From assembly GCA_022592445.1 (NCBI GenBank), contig JABYQR010000068.1:62001-126000 (forward strand): DNA of 64,000 nt. Direction: 5' to 3'. Under the pieces are notes generated by a model. It searched no databases, had not been told where the DNA came from, and saw nothing but the letters and a program-made list of their open reading frames with translations. Within the stretch, counting starts at the first letter, position 1, and every line of letters begins with the position of its first letter. Positions 31,157-43,856 of the stretch are shown piece after piece. Source of the DNA: Cytidiella melzeri (lineage: Eukaryota; Basidiomycota; Agaricomycetes; Polyporales; Irpicaceae). The translations under genes were made by a program, and so were the position numbers.

Positions 31157-34100
31157 ATGTCGCCCAATCATGTCCCATCTTATGACCCAGCTTATTTGCG
31201 GGCCACCCTCTTGTCCGTCCTTCGTCAAGACGCTCGGCCACAAGAAGATAGTGCGAGCATTCAACGGTTGTTTGAGGAGCTGATGCTTTCGAAGCACCAT
31301 CTTGTGAAGTTGTTTGATGTCGGCCCCAGAAGTGATCAGGAAAGAAAAGAGGTTGAGGAAGGTAAGCCGACATGTTTCTATATTACTCCACGCCAATAAC
31401 AATCTCCTTGTCTCTCTTCCTTTTATTGAAATCGAATGAACAGGACGAATCACGATCAACAACCGGCCTCTCGTCATAAATACCGATTTTGCGCGGCAGG
31501 TTGTTTTTGTCTCGGCTCAGCTAGACGTATCAGAGCGTCATGTCGCTGGCCTCATGCAGTCCATAATTGCAACACGTCCTAACATCACGTCGCCACAGCA
31601 GGTATCTGGCAGCGAGAAACTTGTCGAAGCCGCGATTCTTGAGTTTCATGCTAGAAGACTGCAGCTGGCCGAATGCTTGAAGTACATTGTGGAGGCGGCA
31701 GCGCTTGGACAGCAAGGGGCCAATGAGTTCGATTCTGGAACCGAAGTTGTCGCGGGAGGCGTACCGGAGGTGTATAGGCAGCTGGAACTGTTTGTCAGGC
31801 AGGATATACTTTTCCCTGGAGCAACCGAGGCGCTCTCCCCTCCTGCGGGACTCGGATTTGGTGGGTCTGGGAGACGTGCTTCGACGAGCCAGGGAGGATT
31901 TCCGTTAAAGCTGTTGAGAGAAATTGATAGGATAGGAGAGACCATGGAGAAGGTCAAATTGGCCAGGCAGAATGCGAGGAGCGATACTGTGGGACCCTCT
32001 CAAGTTCAAGGTACGGAAGAGCGCTTTGATTGTCAGGCCTCATCTTGACCTTTTTCCAGGGGGTACATTAGGAGTGGACACCCTAAACGCTCGGCTCAGC
32101 TCTCTCCAGTCAGAGCGCCGGACTATCGGAAGCGTTCTCGTTGGCCTGTGTAGGTTAGGCTATGTCTCGCCTACAGACCTACTTGCTATGGTCGATTGGC
32201 TGCAGAAGAATTGTCACTCCCAAAATCCGATGGTCTTGAATGTAATGGCAGGTGTAATGAACTGCTGGGAGAGCGTCGACCCTAGCACTGTGGGCGGCCT
32301 AGCCAGAAAGCAAATTGCGCACGACGCAAACCTTGTAGCAACGCTGAAGACGAAATTGAACCCTCCCGTGACACCAGCGGCGCAGGCAGACTGGGTAGTA
32401 CCAGGACTGCGCGCAGTGCTCCTCTTGAAGTGGACACTGTTCTTAACGGAGATGAGACATCGCGAGCCTGCACTAGAGGACAGAGATGGATTCAAGACAG
32501 ACGACCTCGAGAATCAGATCTGGAATGGCGTACAAGGGGACGCGTTCAATTACCTTGTCCGTATCGTGACATCTCTATACACTAAGGCTAGCAGCGACTC
32601 CAGTCTTTTGCCGACGTCTTACCTCTCTTCTGGCGTCCTTTCTCACTTCGAAGGCGAGCCTCTGCCGATCTCCAGCGCCGAAGTTGAGGAGGAGTTCATA
32701 GGGTCCTTCCTGGATGCCGTAGAAAGTCTCATTAGGTGGATGATTACGTATGCTAGCTCGGAGCTGAGGAAGATCAAGCAGAGACAGGAAGATTTACTCC
32801 TTGCCGGGGTCCGAAGCGACAGGTCAAGGATGCTAAGGTCTACAGCCGGTCATAACAGACAGCTCTCCTCACTCGCAGTACCGACTGTCAACCCTGTTGG
32901 CTCACCGCCTCGTAATGATATCGCCATGCTCTTCTCCCTCATAGGTGTTCTGTACACGTCGCTCCCGCCCGAGCGCGCCCTACAGTTCTGGGGTGGAGGT
33001 ATCCCAACAAATCAGCCTGCTTTTTACAGCTACATGGCTTGCGTGGAGAAGACCAGCGGACGACTTCCTCCTTTCCTGCAATGGGCGGTTTGGTCAACGC
33101 AAATCAAAGATGTCGATGTGCTTACCGCCCTGTACGACATGCTAGTTGGGCTCTCTAAGGGTCAGCAGTGTAGCGAGCTGGCCTATAACTTCCTCGCTCG
33201 TGGAGGATCCAGCTCAGGACTTTCGACGCCTACACAGGGATTGGCTGTCTCTTGGAGCGCGATTTTTGGGCTGCTCGAGCAGTGGACCGCCTCAGCCTTA
33301 TCTCCAAAACCAAGTCAACCCGCCACCCAGAGTAACTTACTTGGGCAACACGTACAAGCTCAGCGACAACATCAGGCCCAGCCACAGCAGCTCGTCCTCG
33401 CTCCAAAGGATGTTCTACTTGCTCAGTCATTTCTAAGACTGCTAGGCTCCGTGGTATGCTACTCGACCGCCGTTCGTACGACACTGAGTGGACACACGCG
33501 ATTCAGACCTATCCCTACTTTACTATCACTCATACCGCTCAACACTCCCTTAGAGCTCAAAGGCGCGCTCTTTGATGCGCTATCGTCCTTCTGCTTGCCT
33601 GGGGCTGGGCTACCTGGGGTAGAGATTTGCAGGTCTGTTTGGACTCTCATGGAGCGCATGGAGGTCATCAATGTACGCGCCAGCGCCATCGCTTCGGGGC
33701 CACCTATACCCGCCGTTAAAGGAGTTGAAGTCGAGCTGGAAGAGGTCGAAGCCGTGCATAAGATGTACCCCGAGACCATTCCCTTCCTGAAACTGCTAAG
33801 CACCCTCATTCATACACCGAAAAGCGTGCCAGCGCGGGATCTCATTGCGGATTCCGAGCCTTTGAATACCATTCCGGATGCACTGGGTCACTTGTATCGA
33901 ACGCCAGGCATTGGGCCATATACATCCTTCGTCGTGGACATAGTCTTCGCGAAGATATCGCAGCGAGAATATCTTCGGCCGAACGACCGGTGGCGTATCA
34001 ACGATTATTGCTTGCGCTTCGTGGAGAACTGTCTCGCCAGTTTCGATCTTGAGTCGCTCGACGCATCTCAAGAAGATACTAAGGTAGAGGCGTTGCTCGC

Positions 34101-37100
34101 GCTTGCTGTCCATCCTGGTCACGATATTCTCAAGAGGATGCTCACTAATTCTCATCTCCAAGCCAGCATTCTATCGTATGTTGTGGATGGGCTCGACGGC
34201 TTCGACAAAGGCTTCTCGGACGAAGAACCGCTGTTTGCCAAAACAATCACTCGCGCCATTCGTATTGTCAAGCGTGTACTTGAGCTACAGGACGTCTTCT
34301 TTGATATCTTCGTGCCGGCGTTGTTGAGCATAGAAGATGCAGCAGCTGTTGGGGAGATTCACCCGGTCTCATACTACATCAAGTTTGATCAAGCGCTGCT
34401 GTACGGACCGGACTTCATTCCTGCTCTCGCCTCATACATATCGTATCCGGCTTATCCTGAGCTTCGACTCCTTTCAGTCAAGACCCTGTCCGCATTGGCC
34501 ACCTCATCCAACGCCTCTCAACTGGCTGTGATTATCTCTCGCAGCAGTGACTCTGACAGGATCCTCGATGGATATCAGCATATTTTGGACACTGAAGCGC
34601 TCGTGGACGTGAATACAGCGGAAACTATTGCAGACGAGTGCACTGGCGCAGGGGCTCCCGACGCAGAGCTGCCCACTGATATAGTGACTCAGGCAACGAG
34701 GCTTGCAGTTCTAGATTTCTTCAACCAAAACACTCAGCCTGGCCTCCCGTACCCTAACGTTGCTCATCTTCTGCTTTTCGGCGGAATTCAGTCAGAGAAT
34801 CAAATTCAGGATCCCAACGCTCTCGGCGCAAAACGAGCATGTATTCATGCCATTCTCGACGTCCTCAACGACGGCGTACCACGTCTTGGTGCGGATACGC
34901 GATCACATAGGGCGCAGAGCGTTGCTGGTCAAACATTAGCGTCACGTTTACCTGCGTTCGCGGAACGTTGCTATCAGGTCATACGGCAGCTCTGTAGGCA
35001 TTCTCGAACCTCCGAGTTCACGATGCGGTATTTGCGCTCCCGAGAGGATTTTTTTGCGCGCCATCTCGCCGCTCTTCCTTTCCACCTCAACCCCGGCTAC
35101 GTTGAGCCGTACATCGAGATCCAATACAACGACTCGTCGAGAGTGATCACGTCTGTGCCAACACTCTGCGCATCCCTTCGGTTACGCTCCATCATCTTCG
35201 ATCTCGTTGCACTGGAATTGCACGTGCTCACCAGCAAAGGACACTCAAAAAGTGTTGTTGAGCTACTGGATCTGCTCTACGGCAACGAGGATGAAAGCCA
35301 TTGCTCTGATCCCAACTGGGTTGATGACTTGTTTAAGCCATTCCGTGAGGTGGGGCAATCGTATCTACGAATGATAGAGTTTCTCCAGGCTCTTGATTTC
35401 GACTGGTCCGATAGTATCGCGGCGCAGCCTGTTCCTTTGGAGTTCTTCGGGCATCTCAACCTTGCTTCTTGTATTTGTCTGAACAACTTCGGTTGTGAAA
35501 TCGTTGATACAACGGCACTTGTATCTCTATTGACACATGCACGGCGAGCCCTCCATCAACAAGGTCGAATACTCACACCTGCCCATATGCAGCAAGTTTC
35601 GGATGAGACTGCCTACATCCTACAAAGCTGCGCCGTGGAAAATCATCGACGCCAAGTACAGCATGCTTCCATGGTTTGCTATGAATCATGGCGAAGACTA
35701 CTAGAGATGACTCTCGTCAAATGCTTTGAGAAGATCGTTCCTCAGCGCCGCGAAGGACTTTTGTTCGATCTTCTGCACGTCTTGCCAGCCGCTCTGTTGT
35801 CCAACAGTACACCCGATTCTGCAGCTACCATACTAGCTGAAGCGACGCTCTCCACCATAACGAAGCTGCGCGAGGATCGACACCAACAGACCATTACACA
35901 GCCGTCCGATCAGGAGTTAGGCGTTGGTACGCTTCCTACAGAGAGGCTGTTCGCTTTGTTGCGCAGCCTTCTACGGTGTCTGATGGACAACAGCCACAGT
36001 GAAGTTGTACGAGGGAATATATATGCTTCTCTTGTGAACTACGTCAACTTGATCACAGATGTCCATGAAGAACCGCAAAACGGTGTGGCACGGACTGAAG
36101 ACCTTCCTCCTGAAGTCGTGACCTCATCATGGGCAACTGATTGCGCCCCGTCGTCGTTGATTAGCGGAAGTATGGCTATACTCAAGCCTATGATGGAGCA
36201 GCTGGTGGCTTTACTCTCCCGTGATGCAACAGATGGCACCGAGGTCTGGAAGACAGTCGCTTTTGTCCTCCTCGACTCGCTAGTCCGACTATCTCATATC
36301 GAGCGCCGCGTCGATGTTATACCAGCTTTGGGGAGACCTGGCTTCCTCACGGGGTTCGTCCGCAGTCTCAAAGACACAGATCTTCGCCTTCAAACAGTGT
36401 TGAAGCCCAATCCTGGTGAGGAGAATACTGAGCTCTTTGGTGTAGCAATACTCATGTATGAGGTGTAGATGATCTTAATCCGCTCTACATCTTTGAATCC
36501 AAGATGTCACTTCTCTCCAGAATTGCACAGAGTCGAGGAGGCGCTGAACGGCTCGTTGAAAGCCGTCTCATACTCTCTCTGGCCGAGTCCGATTTTATTG
36601 ATGCAAGACCTGAACTAGATCAGGCCTTTGTTGGTGAGTGCTATGCCCCGCAACCCCTTTATTCTGCGGGCTGACGAATGGCAGACAATGACAATTTCCT
36701 CCCATCGGCCATGCAGCGCTATCATCAACTTATTTTGCCCTCGCTACAGATTGTCACAGGTATGGTAGCGACACTAGGATCTAAGCACCTTACTGCCAAT
36801 AATCAGGTACGCAATGCAATGCTATGCATTGATGCATTTATCACAACACTACACAGGCGTTGGAGTTCTTCAGGTCTCATCGAGATACGATTGCGATTTT
36901 ACTCAAGACAGAGGCCGATGATCTGTCCATATCGATTCTCGAAGAGATGCGGCTGCTTGTGTCACTCGGCTCCTACGTCCTATCGACTGTTCCAAAGACA
37001 GAGTTGGCAAGTGTTAATGACTTCTCATGACCGACAGCACCGGCTGATCATCTGGGCACAGGTTTCCACGGGTGGTTATGGTGGGGTTCATGCTGCTATA

Positions 37101-38270
37101 ATAAACCTTGCTGCACGATCACTGGGAAAGCGGACTTGGGCGACGAGCCTCAAACCTACCAGCGATGAGGAGGCGACAGCAGACTCAATCCGGGACCCAG
37201 GTGTGTAATCTGATCTCCCAGTGCGAGTAAAAATTGCATAACGCGGTGCAGCGTTTGGCGTGAGCAAGTTTCGGGTGAAGGTGTTCAGTCAGTTGATCCA
37301 ATTGCGCAAAGCCATCGTCGCGTACATCGGTAATGCTAGCGGCTTCACTGGTAAGTGCGTTTTGTGAGCATTTATGGCAGGAGAATCAATTGAACTCCAG
37401 AACACGAGTTTACTCCGATACTCTCACCAATTGTGGGTATCCCTAGGCAAGACGACGTTACCTCTCGTTTTATGGGTGAGCAGCTATCGATCGATGCACA
37501 GCCGTGAACGATCTGACATTGGTCAATGATCAAGTGACGGTACCTACCGTAGGAGATGCCATAGATGCTCTATACCATATTCAAGAAGATCTAGCGCAGA
37601 CTTTGAAGCAGTTCTTGGACTTTTCAGCAGAGCTCGCTTCACAAGACCACGCATTGGCTAATATCGCGGAGGTACGTCTTTACGAGGGGCCTCTAGACGT
37701 ACACTGTGATCGATCGCTATTTTTCAGATGCTCGAGCTTCCAGGTGGCGTCGTATTAGAGGATCTTACTGTGAACCAGCGACAGGCGTTGATCGACCACG
37801 AGCTGCAAAAATGGCAAAAGGGAGCCCGCGGTAGAGCATATACTCTGTTCGGTATGTTTGATAGGAGCACGTTGGTTTTCATAACTGACGGTTGATAACA
37901 AGAATCATTGGAGGTGTTGCTCTTGTTAATATGGAGACATCTAGCTGTCTACGCCGACGAAGGGGCGCAGATTCAAAACCTTGGCACATCGATGAGGATT
38001 GCATCTTCGTTCAACGCGGACTCATTCCGCACAGACGCGAGCCGGAAGCTTGCGCCCATTGTACATCGTCTCTCGTCGATGGTATGTATCAGATTGGTTG
38101 CTCATTCTGGCCGAAAACTCAATTTTTTGCAGGCCACCGAGAATCAATTGGGGCTGGGCTGGCAGTCGTACGAACGATACATGGAGATCATGTCATCACG
38201 CCTGAAGGATGCTGCAGGATTTCACGAAACGCCTGAGCTGAGCACACAGGAGGAGCCTCTTCTCACATAG
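31157..38270 (+). CDS. NUP192: nuclear pore scaffold protein, Nup192/Nup205 family
   Basis: This is a giant alpha-solenoid of the inner ring of the nuclear pore. Exons include 31,157-31,361, 31,444-32,010, 32,060-36,415 (4.4 kb), 36,469-36,633, 36,685-36,806 and 36,857-37,016, then several short ones to the TAG at 38,270, giving roughly 2,000 residues, the family's usual length. Recognisable blocks are LGVDTLNARLSSLQSERRT near the N-terminus, KMSLLSRIAQSRGGAERL (near 36,503), DARPELDQAFVDNDNFLPSA across an intron, RYHQLILPSLQ and YGGVHAAIINLAARSLG (near 37,075). The intron after 36,415 joins LKPNP to LYIFESK, so the stop seen at 36,466 is intronic. One intron (37,017-37,061) has a GC donor. 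The gene looks intact. Confidence 0.92.
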
Positions 38271-38421
38271 TTTACGACTGTTTTTAATAACATGTGCAGG
38301 TAGCATACAGTGTAGCAGCACCCCATTTCCAGCTGTGTTGACAGATAATCCATGAGTTACGATGCAGTGATCATGAGTAGCGAAAGCAAGCGATGGTGGC
38401 TGCGCAGGTATAGTATAAAGA

Positions 38422-39329
38422 TTAGAGAGGCAGAAGGCTGCCAGCCCCTCGGAGAGCCATTTGACCACCAAATCTGAGGGTTTGCGTGCCTCCGGGGAAA
38501 TAGGCAAGCACGTAGGAGACGAGGGCTACAACCTGATACGTGGGTAGTATGAGGAAACATACAGTGGCGATGCTCCACTAAAGACGTACCTGGACAATGG
38601 CACATATGAGTGAGCCTAAAAATGAGTGCGCCTATTGGAACGACCGCTTAGTGCTGTAGTGTGCTTTTGAGTGAATTGGAACTCACGCCGAGGGAAAAGT
38701 AGAGCGTCAGGCCAAGACTTGACAAATAAGCAATTGAGAATGGCACTCGTTCTCTTGAGACGAGATGCTTGAGGTGATTGAGAGGTCCGATGAGCACTGA
38801 GAATCTAAACCTGATGGTCAGAAGAGCGGGCAACAACATGACATGGAGGCTGTTCATACCCAAACATGACCAGCAAGCTACCGAGACTATAGGCGGTATT
38901 CAGTTCAAAGTGCTGAAATTTGATGGTGATGCATGTACGTACCTAAATGACAGCGCAAACTTGGCTGGTCGAAGGACAAGCATGGGAAGTGTTAAAAAGG
39001 ACACGAAGAAACAGACTGCTGCGCCGAGCAAACATCCGCCGAAACCCAGCAGCCTGTGCGACACGACCCGGTAAGCAAGAAGGATGATCTCATCGTGAGT
39101 TTCATAGCACATACCTGTCCCATCTCGACAACGCAAAGTACGCCTCCTCCTCATTAGATCGCTCACTTGAGCGCAAGGGAATGTACCCGCCGCCTATCGC
39201 ATTGTAGAAGCGGGAAAATGGATTCGGGGGTGCTGAATCATTTTGGCGTGAGTCGTCGTTGTTCCCATTTGCCCAGCGAAACTGCGAAAGGTTGGACCTA
39301 AAGTTTTGTTCTGTGTTGTTGTTTGCCAT
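38422..39329 (-). CDS. SFT2: SFT2-family vesicle transport protein
   Basis: A small four-helix membrane protein of the Golgi that supports fusion of endosome-derived vesicles. Start ATG 39,329 (MANNNTEQNFRSNLSQFRW). A hydrophilic N-terminus with PFSRFYNAIGGGYIPLRS is followed by LLGFGGCLLGAAVCFFVSF and TLPMLVLRPAKFALSF, then (after introns) FSVLIGPLNHLKHLVSRERV, AYLSSLGLTLYFSLG, LGSLICAIVQ and VVALVSYVLAYFPGGTQ, ending FGGQMALRGAGSLLPL at 38,422. The order and the PGGT motif near the end are typical. It is convergent with NUP192 (152 bp apart) and divergent from the E2 gene. Confidence 0.9.
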
Positions 39330-39492
39330 GGTAGGAATGAGTGAGAGGGTGAAAGTCCTCTGGTACCTCTGGACACTGTCGGGAATGGGTCGTACACAGC
39401 ACGGCGTTGGCGGCCCGGGATATGCGCCCTCCCCACGTCGCAGTTCTGAGTTGACTTGTTTGTCCTTGACCTGCTACACCCTTCGCGCAACC
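39330..39492. promoter_or_regulatory. shared bidirectional promoter of SFT2 and UBC7
   Basis: Only 163 bp separate the start codons of two divergently transcribed genes, so their promoters must overlap. I see no clear TATA box. Confidence 0.6.
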
Positions 39493-40407
39493 ATGGCCCC
39501 AGGAAACACATCAACCGCTGCACGGCGGTTGATGACAGAATACAAGCAGCTGACATCCCAAGGTCCGCCTTGCCACCCATATGCAAAGATTTGCCTACTT
39601 ATCCATGTGTAGGTGCTCCGGATGGGATGTTTGAGGCAGGTAGGCCCACACAACCCTGTAACTCTGCATGACTTATCTGGCACTGCTTTTTGGGTAGGAC
39701 CCATATCCGAATCTGACATCTTTACCTGGGAGGCACTTATCATGGGTCCAAAGGACACCCCCTTCGAGGGCGGCGTCTTTGCCGCCAAGTTGACATTCGT
39801 GAGTGCTATAGAGTGTATACGTTGTCTTCAGTGCTACAGTATCTGTAGGTCTCATGCGTTGGTTTTTAGCCCTCAGATTATCCGCTGTCCCCATTCAAGA
39901 TGAAGTTTGAGCCTCCGCTTTTCCATCCCAATAGTGAGTCAAACTCGCGTCTATCGATCAAAGGCGCGCCCAACGCGATCGTCGACATCTCTGACCTCTT
40001 CTCATCTTTTTGGGCAGTCTACGCTGATGGGACGGTGTGCATCTCCATCCTACACACACCGGGAGACGATCCCCTGATGTACGAACAAGCGTCTGAGAGA
40101 TGGAGCCCGGTGCAGAGCGTCGAGAAAGTGATTCTTAGTGTGATATCAATGCTCGCCGGTACGTCACTCGGTGTCAGTCTTCTTGTCGTTGACAATCTTG
40201 TTTTACCTATCTGTCGTGCTCTCTAACAGAGCCAAACCTTGAAAGTGGCGCCAACATCGATTGTTGTAAACTTTACAGGGACAACAGACCGGTTCGTCTT
40301 CCTGCTCGGAGGGAACATTGGGTTTTACTGAACCGACCAACTGTCGTTGCGTGTAGGAGTATGAACGCATCGTCCGTGAATCAATCAAGGAACAGCTCGG
40401 TCTCTGA
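39493..40407 (+). CDS. UBC7: ubiquitin-conjugating enzyme E2, Ubc7/UBE2G type
   Basis: This E2 passes ubiquitin to substrates of ER-associated degradation, working with membrane E3 ligases at the ER surface. Start ATG 39,493 ([20 protein letters not shown]). Short exons follow with [27 protein letters not shown], then [17 protein letters not shown], the active-site exon [18 protein letters not shown] (catalytic Cys), the acidic-loop region [38 protein letters not shown], and the end [19 protein letters not shown] at 40,405. The insertion after the active Cys ([17 protein letters not shown]) is the mark of the Ubc7/UBE2G group. The frame is intact over at least seven exons. The interval 40,408-40,947 up to the convergent lactone oxidase shows no gene. 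Confidence 0.93.
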
Positions 40408-40947
40408 ACTCCCCAAGCATCCGCGTTCCTACATCTCTTTTGCTATTCATCGGATCATAAGGGGAGACGCAACTGTACATTAAACCTAGCAATCGAGCAC
40501 CATCCTCACATTGTTTCATGGTCGGACAGAAGAAAAGAAGCACCAGTCGGCATTCGTACGGTTGTAAAATTTCAGCTTTTCGGTCTCTTTAGCGGAAAAG
40601 AACGCCAGAAACAGAGCGATGTGTCAGCGAGCCGGTCGTTCAATCGATAGAGCCCGCGAGATCTTGTGCGTGTGTCCAGCAATCTAATATTTCATTGCAC
40701 GTTACTACTAAGCTATATGATCGAGGCAGGTCTACTATATACTTCCAAGCATTACTAGATCCGTGGGGTAGGTACAAACAATAAGGGTCGAGACGGTAGG
40801 ATGGCAAAGGGCACGAAAATTACTGGTGAGGACACAGAATAATACATCATAAAAATGCAAGGAGAATAGACACGATGACGTTATCCGTGCAGAGGGTATG
40901 CACGTCGCACAGGAATCCGGAGGTGGAGGCAGTTGCCGAGTGGGGGA

Positions 40948-42689
40948 CTACCGGAGTCGCTTGAAGATCCTTTCTTCGAAAGCAACATCCGGCTTGTCGA
41001 ATATATGACGCTGCACGTACTCGTTGCGGAAAATACCACGGGGATCAACTTCGTTGAGGACACGCACAAAGTCGTCGAAGCGTGGGTACAATTTGCGTAG
41101 GTCGTCCGGACGCAAGGGGTGAGATTTCGCCCAATGAGGCCGACCTTCGTGGCGTGCGAGTATTTGCTCGAATCGCTCAAAGAGCTTGCGGTACGGCATG
41201 TTGAGCCCGTACGGCCTGTGGGAAATATTGGTCAGTAACACGGAAATGAAAGAAGACGGACAAAACCGAGGGAAGGAAGAAGGACGTACTTGTATTGGAC
41301 AATCCCTATCCACGTCGTCTTCCTGCCAAAGCTCGGGCTGAGCCACACGTCGTCCGTGTCCGAAAACCGTACTTCGACGGGAAAGTGCGGACGCAGGCCA
41401 TTGGGGTCATCATGCTCTTGTTGCAGCCACTGCCGTAATTCTTGTATGCAGCTTGACGTTTGCTCGTACGGAATTGCCCACTCGGTGGTATATTGTGGAT
41501 ACTGTTGTCGTCAATTCTCCGGAAAAAGCCAGGAAAACAAACAACACACCTTGCAGTCGATGTTGAACACCCGCCAACTATCATCGACGGCAACTGCCTT
41601 TGCCCGGTCAAGCCACACGCAAAATTGACAGATGTATGGGTTGATGGAGGGCAAGTAGCGGCCGAAGAACAGCAGGAGCTGAACCAGGTGAAATCCGACG
41701 AGCGAGTGCCAGAGAAAGGTAGCGTAAGGTTTTCGGGGCTGGTGATGGCAACAACAACAGTCAGAAATTGGAGTCCGAGGAGATGGATGGATGGATGGAT
41801 GACTGACCTCGTTTGTGCGATCTGCAGAGCTCACACGGACGGTGTCTGCCTGCGGGAACCACCACAGCCGTACGTGTTCCGATGCGCGGGAGATGGTGTC
41901 GAGGTTGCGTGCGACGTCGTCAAAGGGGAGACACTCCTGAGTCTCTTTGAGACGGAACGCGGGGCCGACCTCCAGCTGAATCTGCAGAATCAGACCGGTA
42001 CTGCCGAGACTGCACAGGGATGCGGTGAAAAGGTCGGGATGATCCTGCCGCGAACAGCGGACTTTGTGGCCGTCGGCAAGGAGGAGAGTGAGAGACAGCA
42101 CATGGGTCGATATCACCTTGAAATCCATCCCGGTGCCGTGGGTAGCAGTGGTGACGACCCCTGCGAGAGTCTGGTCAGAGATGGAGCCGACGTTGAGCAT
42201 GGCGAGGTTGTGCTGTGCGAGGGCGGCATGGAGATCGTTGAGAGTGACCCCGCCCTGTGCGAGGACATAGTTCTTGTCTGCGTTGATCTGCAACAAGTGA
42301 TTAGTGGATGTTTCAATGTGCCTGAGAGTTCGGAGATATCCAGAGGAACTAGTGTCGAACATACAGCCACAAGGATGATAAATAAATAAATAACAAACCT
42401 CGATAATCTTGTTCAGCTTCTCGGTGCGCAACATGAACTCGGTCGTGCACGCAAGGTCGCTCGGACTGTGTCCCACCCCCGCCGCACGGACCGTCTTGCC
42501 TTGGCGTCGAGCGAGCTCGAGGATGAGCTCGCACTGGTACTCTGTTTCTGGCTCGAACACGGCGAGGGGCGTGCACTCGAAGCTGAGGCCCCAGTTGATG
42601 AAGCGGGACCTCGGATCAGCAGGGGTGAGGGTGACGGGTCGGAGGAGGGTGTGTAGGGTGTCGAGAGGGAGCAGCGATGGGCTGGCCAT
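40948..42689 (-). CDS. ALO1: D-arabinono-1,4-lactone oxidase
   Basis: A FAD flavoprotein of the mitochondrial outer membrane that makes D-erythroascorbic acid, the fungal analogue of vitamin C. Start ATG 42,689 (MASPSLLPLDTLHTLL). The FAD-binding part has FEPETEYQCELILELARRQ and RAAGVGHSPSDLACT, where the His is the expected covalent flavin site. It continues after an intron with VLAQGGVTLNDLHAAL, VGSISDQTLAGVVTTATHGTG and CSRQDHPDLFTASLCSLGS. The C-terminus has RHEGRPHWAKSHPL with the HWAK motif of aldonolactone oxidoreductases and ends IFKRLR at 40,948. Length and order fit the fungal enzymes. Confidence 0.93.
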
Positions 42690-43529
42690 GGTTGAGAGTG
42701 CACCGGGGGACGATGAGCATCCGTCCCGTCCTCGCCATCCGAGTGGGCCTTTATATGTTTTTGAACGGGTCTGATTGCAACCCGACCGCCAGCCTCGATC
42801 GATTGACTCAGCTTTTGGGCCACTTTCCGAGTCGGTAACATCCGACTGCGCTGGGAATCTCCGTTTGCTGTGTGGCCATGGCCAGGTTAGCCGTGGAATA
42901 ATAAGAAAGGGCGACGAGCGAGGGCTTACTTGAACCGTCAGAGTGTTTACCTCCGTGTTCGCGTTTAGGAAGCCGTAACGCTTCCGTCCATCCCTCTTTC
43001 AGCAGGTTTGCCATCTCAGTAGCAGTCCCTCCGCTGCGGATACTATACACATCCTATATATGACAATCCTAGCCCGGTACGGTAAAGTAACAGTGCCATG
43101 TGCAATGCTACCTGCAGTCGTCGTCAAGCAGATGAAGATAATTGTCCAGCCCCGAGCCTAGCTATACACAGTATCATGTCAAACCACTCTGTCGTCCAGT
43201 ACCATGCCGTAGTAGCCTATACGCTAACACTCGATGCGCGGCAGCTATGGCGGACGTTGGCAACCCGGCCTCATTCCAACTAAGCTCAATCCAGCATGTA
43301 TATGGATAGCCATCAGGCATTTCCAAAGACACGCAGGCAGATATCCAGCCAAACCGATGTCCGACGCATTCTTGGGCAAGACTACGCCTCCGATGAGGAT
43401 ATGAGCAGTTATTTAAAACTCTTATAGGTTACGTACGCCGGACCTGATTCAAACAGATGGACGCTCGCCACCCTCCGAGTCGATATCGAGAGTCTGTGTT
43501 TCCTCATCCCCACCAGATATCGTTCCATC

Positions 43530-43817
43530 TCACGCATCGATAGATAGTTGCAATCCCCTGGTTCTGACTTCACAGCACTCCCACTGGCCATCTCTACAAC
43601 CACTGACAGCTGCAAATACCAACTCACCATCCGCCCAAATCTCACGGCTACACGCACCGAGCACCGCGATGGAAAACCAGTGTGAACCGTTCCCTACAAT
43701 CCAATTGCAAGCTCCAAAAAAGATGACGATAGATCCAACCAAAGGCAAAAACAAACTTCCGACCCAGGCACCCTCGTACGTGCATCGCGCATCTACCCTG
43801 GAAGATGGACAGCACAC
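43530..43817 (-). CDS. possible small membrane protein, unidentified
   Basis: An open frame with a hydrophobic run (LFLPLVGSIVIFFGACNWIVG, then SHWFSIAVLGACSREIWADG) that could be two membrane segments. The first plausible start lies near 43,817 and the 3' end may be spliced. I do not recognise a family. The interval 42,690-43,529 is otherwise without a supportable gene, apart from a 68-codon ORF near 42,808-43,014 with no features. Confidence 0.25.
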   Translation of the reverse strand: MCCPSSRVDARCTYEGAWVGSLFLPLVGSIVIFFGACNWIVGNGSHWFSIAVLGACSREIWADGELVFAAVSGCRDGQWECCEVRTRGLQLSIDA

Positions 43818-43856
43818 AGAACCGCGGCTGTGAGTGCCGCCGCCCGCGAGCCCCGT

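Noticed and set aside
36466..36468. Stop codon after the long NUP192 exon taken as the end of the protein
   Set aside because: It lies in an intron (36,416-36,468); the next exon continues with strongly conserved family sequence to 38,270.
41460..42389. A 309-codon open frame on the plus strand
   Set aside because: It is antisense to the lactone oxidase exons, which carry clear family motifs; GC-rich third positions keep the opposite frame open.
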